Positions 15,173-16,062 of a stretch of 16,062 nucleotides of DNA are shown here, piece by piece (position 1 is the first letter of the stretch; each line of letters opens with the position of its first letter). The translations under genes were made by a program, and so were the position numbers. The DNA lies in contig JAESTI010000395.1 of the NCBI GenBank assembly GCA_016763665.1, positions 1 through 16,062 on the forward strand. Reading direction: 5' to 3'. Below the pieces are notes generated by a model. The model worked only from the letters and a program-made list of their open reading frames with translations. It did no database searches and was not told the origin of the DNA. Source of the DNA: Bacteroidia bacterium. GTDB lineage: Bacteria > Bacteroidota > Bacteroidia > Flavobacteriales > NORP286.

Positions 15173-16062
15173 TTTCCTCCTTTCTGGCCATCAACTTTTT
15201 ATAATTCAGTAAAAACAAAATCAAGCCTATACATGAAAAAACAAAATAATAAAGCCAAAAAGCATCCTTAATCAAATCAAGACACATATAGGTAAATCCC
15301 ACATAACCAAAAATTACCGAATACAATAAAAATAAAAACGACTGCTCTTTTTTAGCATAATAAATACCTCCGTAACAAAAAACACCCAATAATATGAAGT
15401 ACAACAAATCCAGATCTTGATCAAACATAGCAGCGAGACATGATGTAAATAGAATGAGCGAACTAAAATTCAAATAAGAAAATGTGAAATGATTTTTGAT
15501 GTTCTTTCTATCCAAGAACATGGCTAAAACCGTAATTGCAATTCCAAATATCAATCCAATCGTAGATAATTCTGCGTAGTTAAAAATATTACTTTCATAC
15601 CAGCGAACTGGGGTAACTGCTAAACCAAAAAATGATGCCAACCCTACAACACCTAAGGCTAATACGCCCCTATGATCAAAAAAGTAAGCAGTTAACAAGA
15701 ACCATATTGCTGCAATTAAGCTGGCTGCTTCCAACCTATCTCCAAATATCTCATATTGATATTGTAGATACGTACCAAGTGATAAGAAAGGTAAACTACC
15801 TAGTAATAGAGAATAATCTTCAAGTAAGTTTTCTTTTTTAACCACATCGTTAGAATACGGTTGCTTTTTGTAATAACAATGGGCGTAACATCCAATCATA
15901 AGCAAAGTGATCAAAGTAATTATCGAAATGTGTCCAATACTATCAATGTTATTGTAGATTAGAATTCCAACTCCAGTCGAAAAAAGGAGTACCCCTAGAT
16001 AAAGTAAGGTTCTTAATTCATAGAAAAGAGAAACAATTTGCTTTGAATAAATTGCATTCAAG
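15156..16062 (-). CDS. DUF2157-like polytopic membrane protein, 5' end cut by the window
   Basis: The visible 301 residues are about nine or ten hydrophobic helices with short loops, ending in the charged tail KKLMARKEENEETN. The segment ELRTLLYLGVLLFSTGVGILIYNNID is the hallmark entry of DUF2157-type proteins, where it normally follows a short helical N-terminal module. The only start-like codon is a TTG at 16059-16061, and the frame is still open at the window edge, so the true start probably lies a few dozen codons further right. It overlaps the next membrane gene by 17 bases. The role of this pair is not established, and I see no transport motif or catalytic residues. Confidence 0.78.
   Translation of the reverse strand, partial: LNAIYSKQIVSLFYELRTLLYLGVLLFSTGVGILIYNNIDSIGHISIITLITLLMIGCYAHCYYKKQPYSNDVVKKENLLEDYSLLLGSLPFLSLGTYLQYQYEIFGDRLEAASLIAAIWFLLTAYFFDHRGVLALGVVGLASFFGLAVTPVRWYESNIFNYAELSTIGLIFGIAITVLAMFLDRKNIKNHFTFSYLNFSSLILFTSCLAAMFDQDLDLLYFILLGVFCYGGIYYAKKEQSFLFLLYSVIFGYVGFTYMCLDLIKDAFWLYYFVFSCIGLILFLLNYKKLMARKEENEETN

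Noticed and set aside
1..16062. CRISPR array, tRNA, rRNA, insertion sequence or phage genes
   Set aside because: No regularly spaced direct repeats, cloverleaf, rRNA-like stretch or transposase/integrase motif was seen.

Overview
The window looks like chromosomal DNA of a low-GC member of the Bacteroidota. Four things support this: a protein ending in a type IX secretion (T9SS) C-terminal sorting domain, a promoter of the Bacteroidota TTTG / TAnnTTTG type, intergenic inverted repeats of the GTCATnCTGA...CGAAG kind, and an almost complete lack of Shine-Dalgarno sequences. I cannot name the genus. There is no rRNA, tRNA, CRISPR array, transposase or phage gene. The content is mostly envelope, secreted and membrane proteins plus one chaperone.

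Left part (1-4630). An OmpA-family peptidoglycan-binding protein and a DUF2459/TIGR02117 membrane-anchored protein form a two-gene plus-strand unit. An intergenic inverted repeat follows, then a leftward gene for a 940-residue secreted BNR/Asp-box protein with a T9SS sorting domain.

Middle part (4571-7426). The leftward htpG (Hsp90) gene is the most notable item. A single in-frame TAA at 4770-4772 cuts off the last 46 codons, yet those codons remain readable in the same frame and are followed at once by a good intrinsic terminator. Upstream of htpG is a sequence fitting a sigma-54 -24/-12 promoter, with a 13-bp palindrome next to it. Divergently, a small secreted protein made of two copies of a 66-residue unit sits behind a textbook Bacteroidota promoter.

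Right part (7446-16062), all leftward: a 1172-residue outer-membrane beta-barrel-like protein; an accessory-type protein of unknown function with a conserved N-terminal VWSEPM...ISD...GHWAK module; a DAO-family FAD oxidoreductase; and two overlapping polytopic membrane protein genes, the upstream one (DUF2157-like) running off the window edge. The gaps between these genes are unusually rich in palindromes and AT-rich repeat tracts.

The genes do not form one pathway. I see no clear new multi-gene system. The best leads are the interrupted htpG with its unusual promoter, the two-repeat secreted protein, and the accessory gene at 11205-12296.
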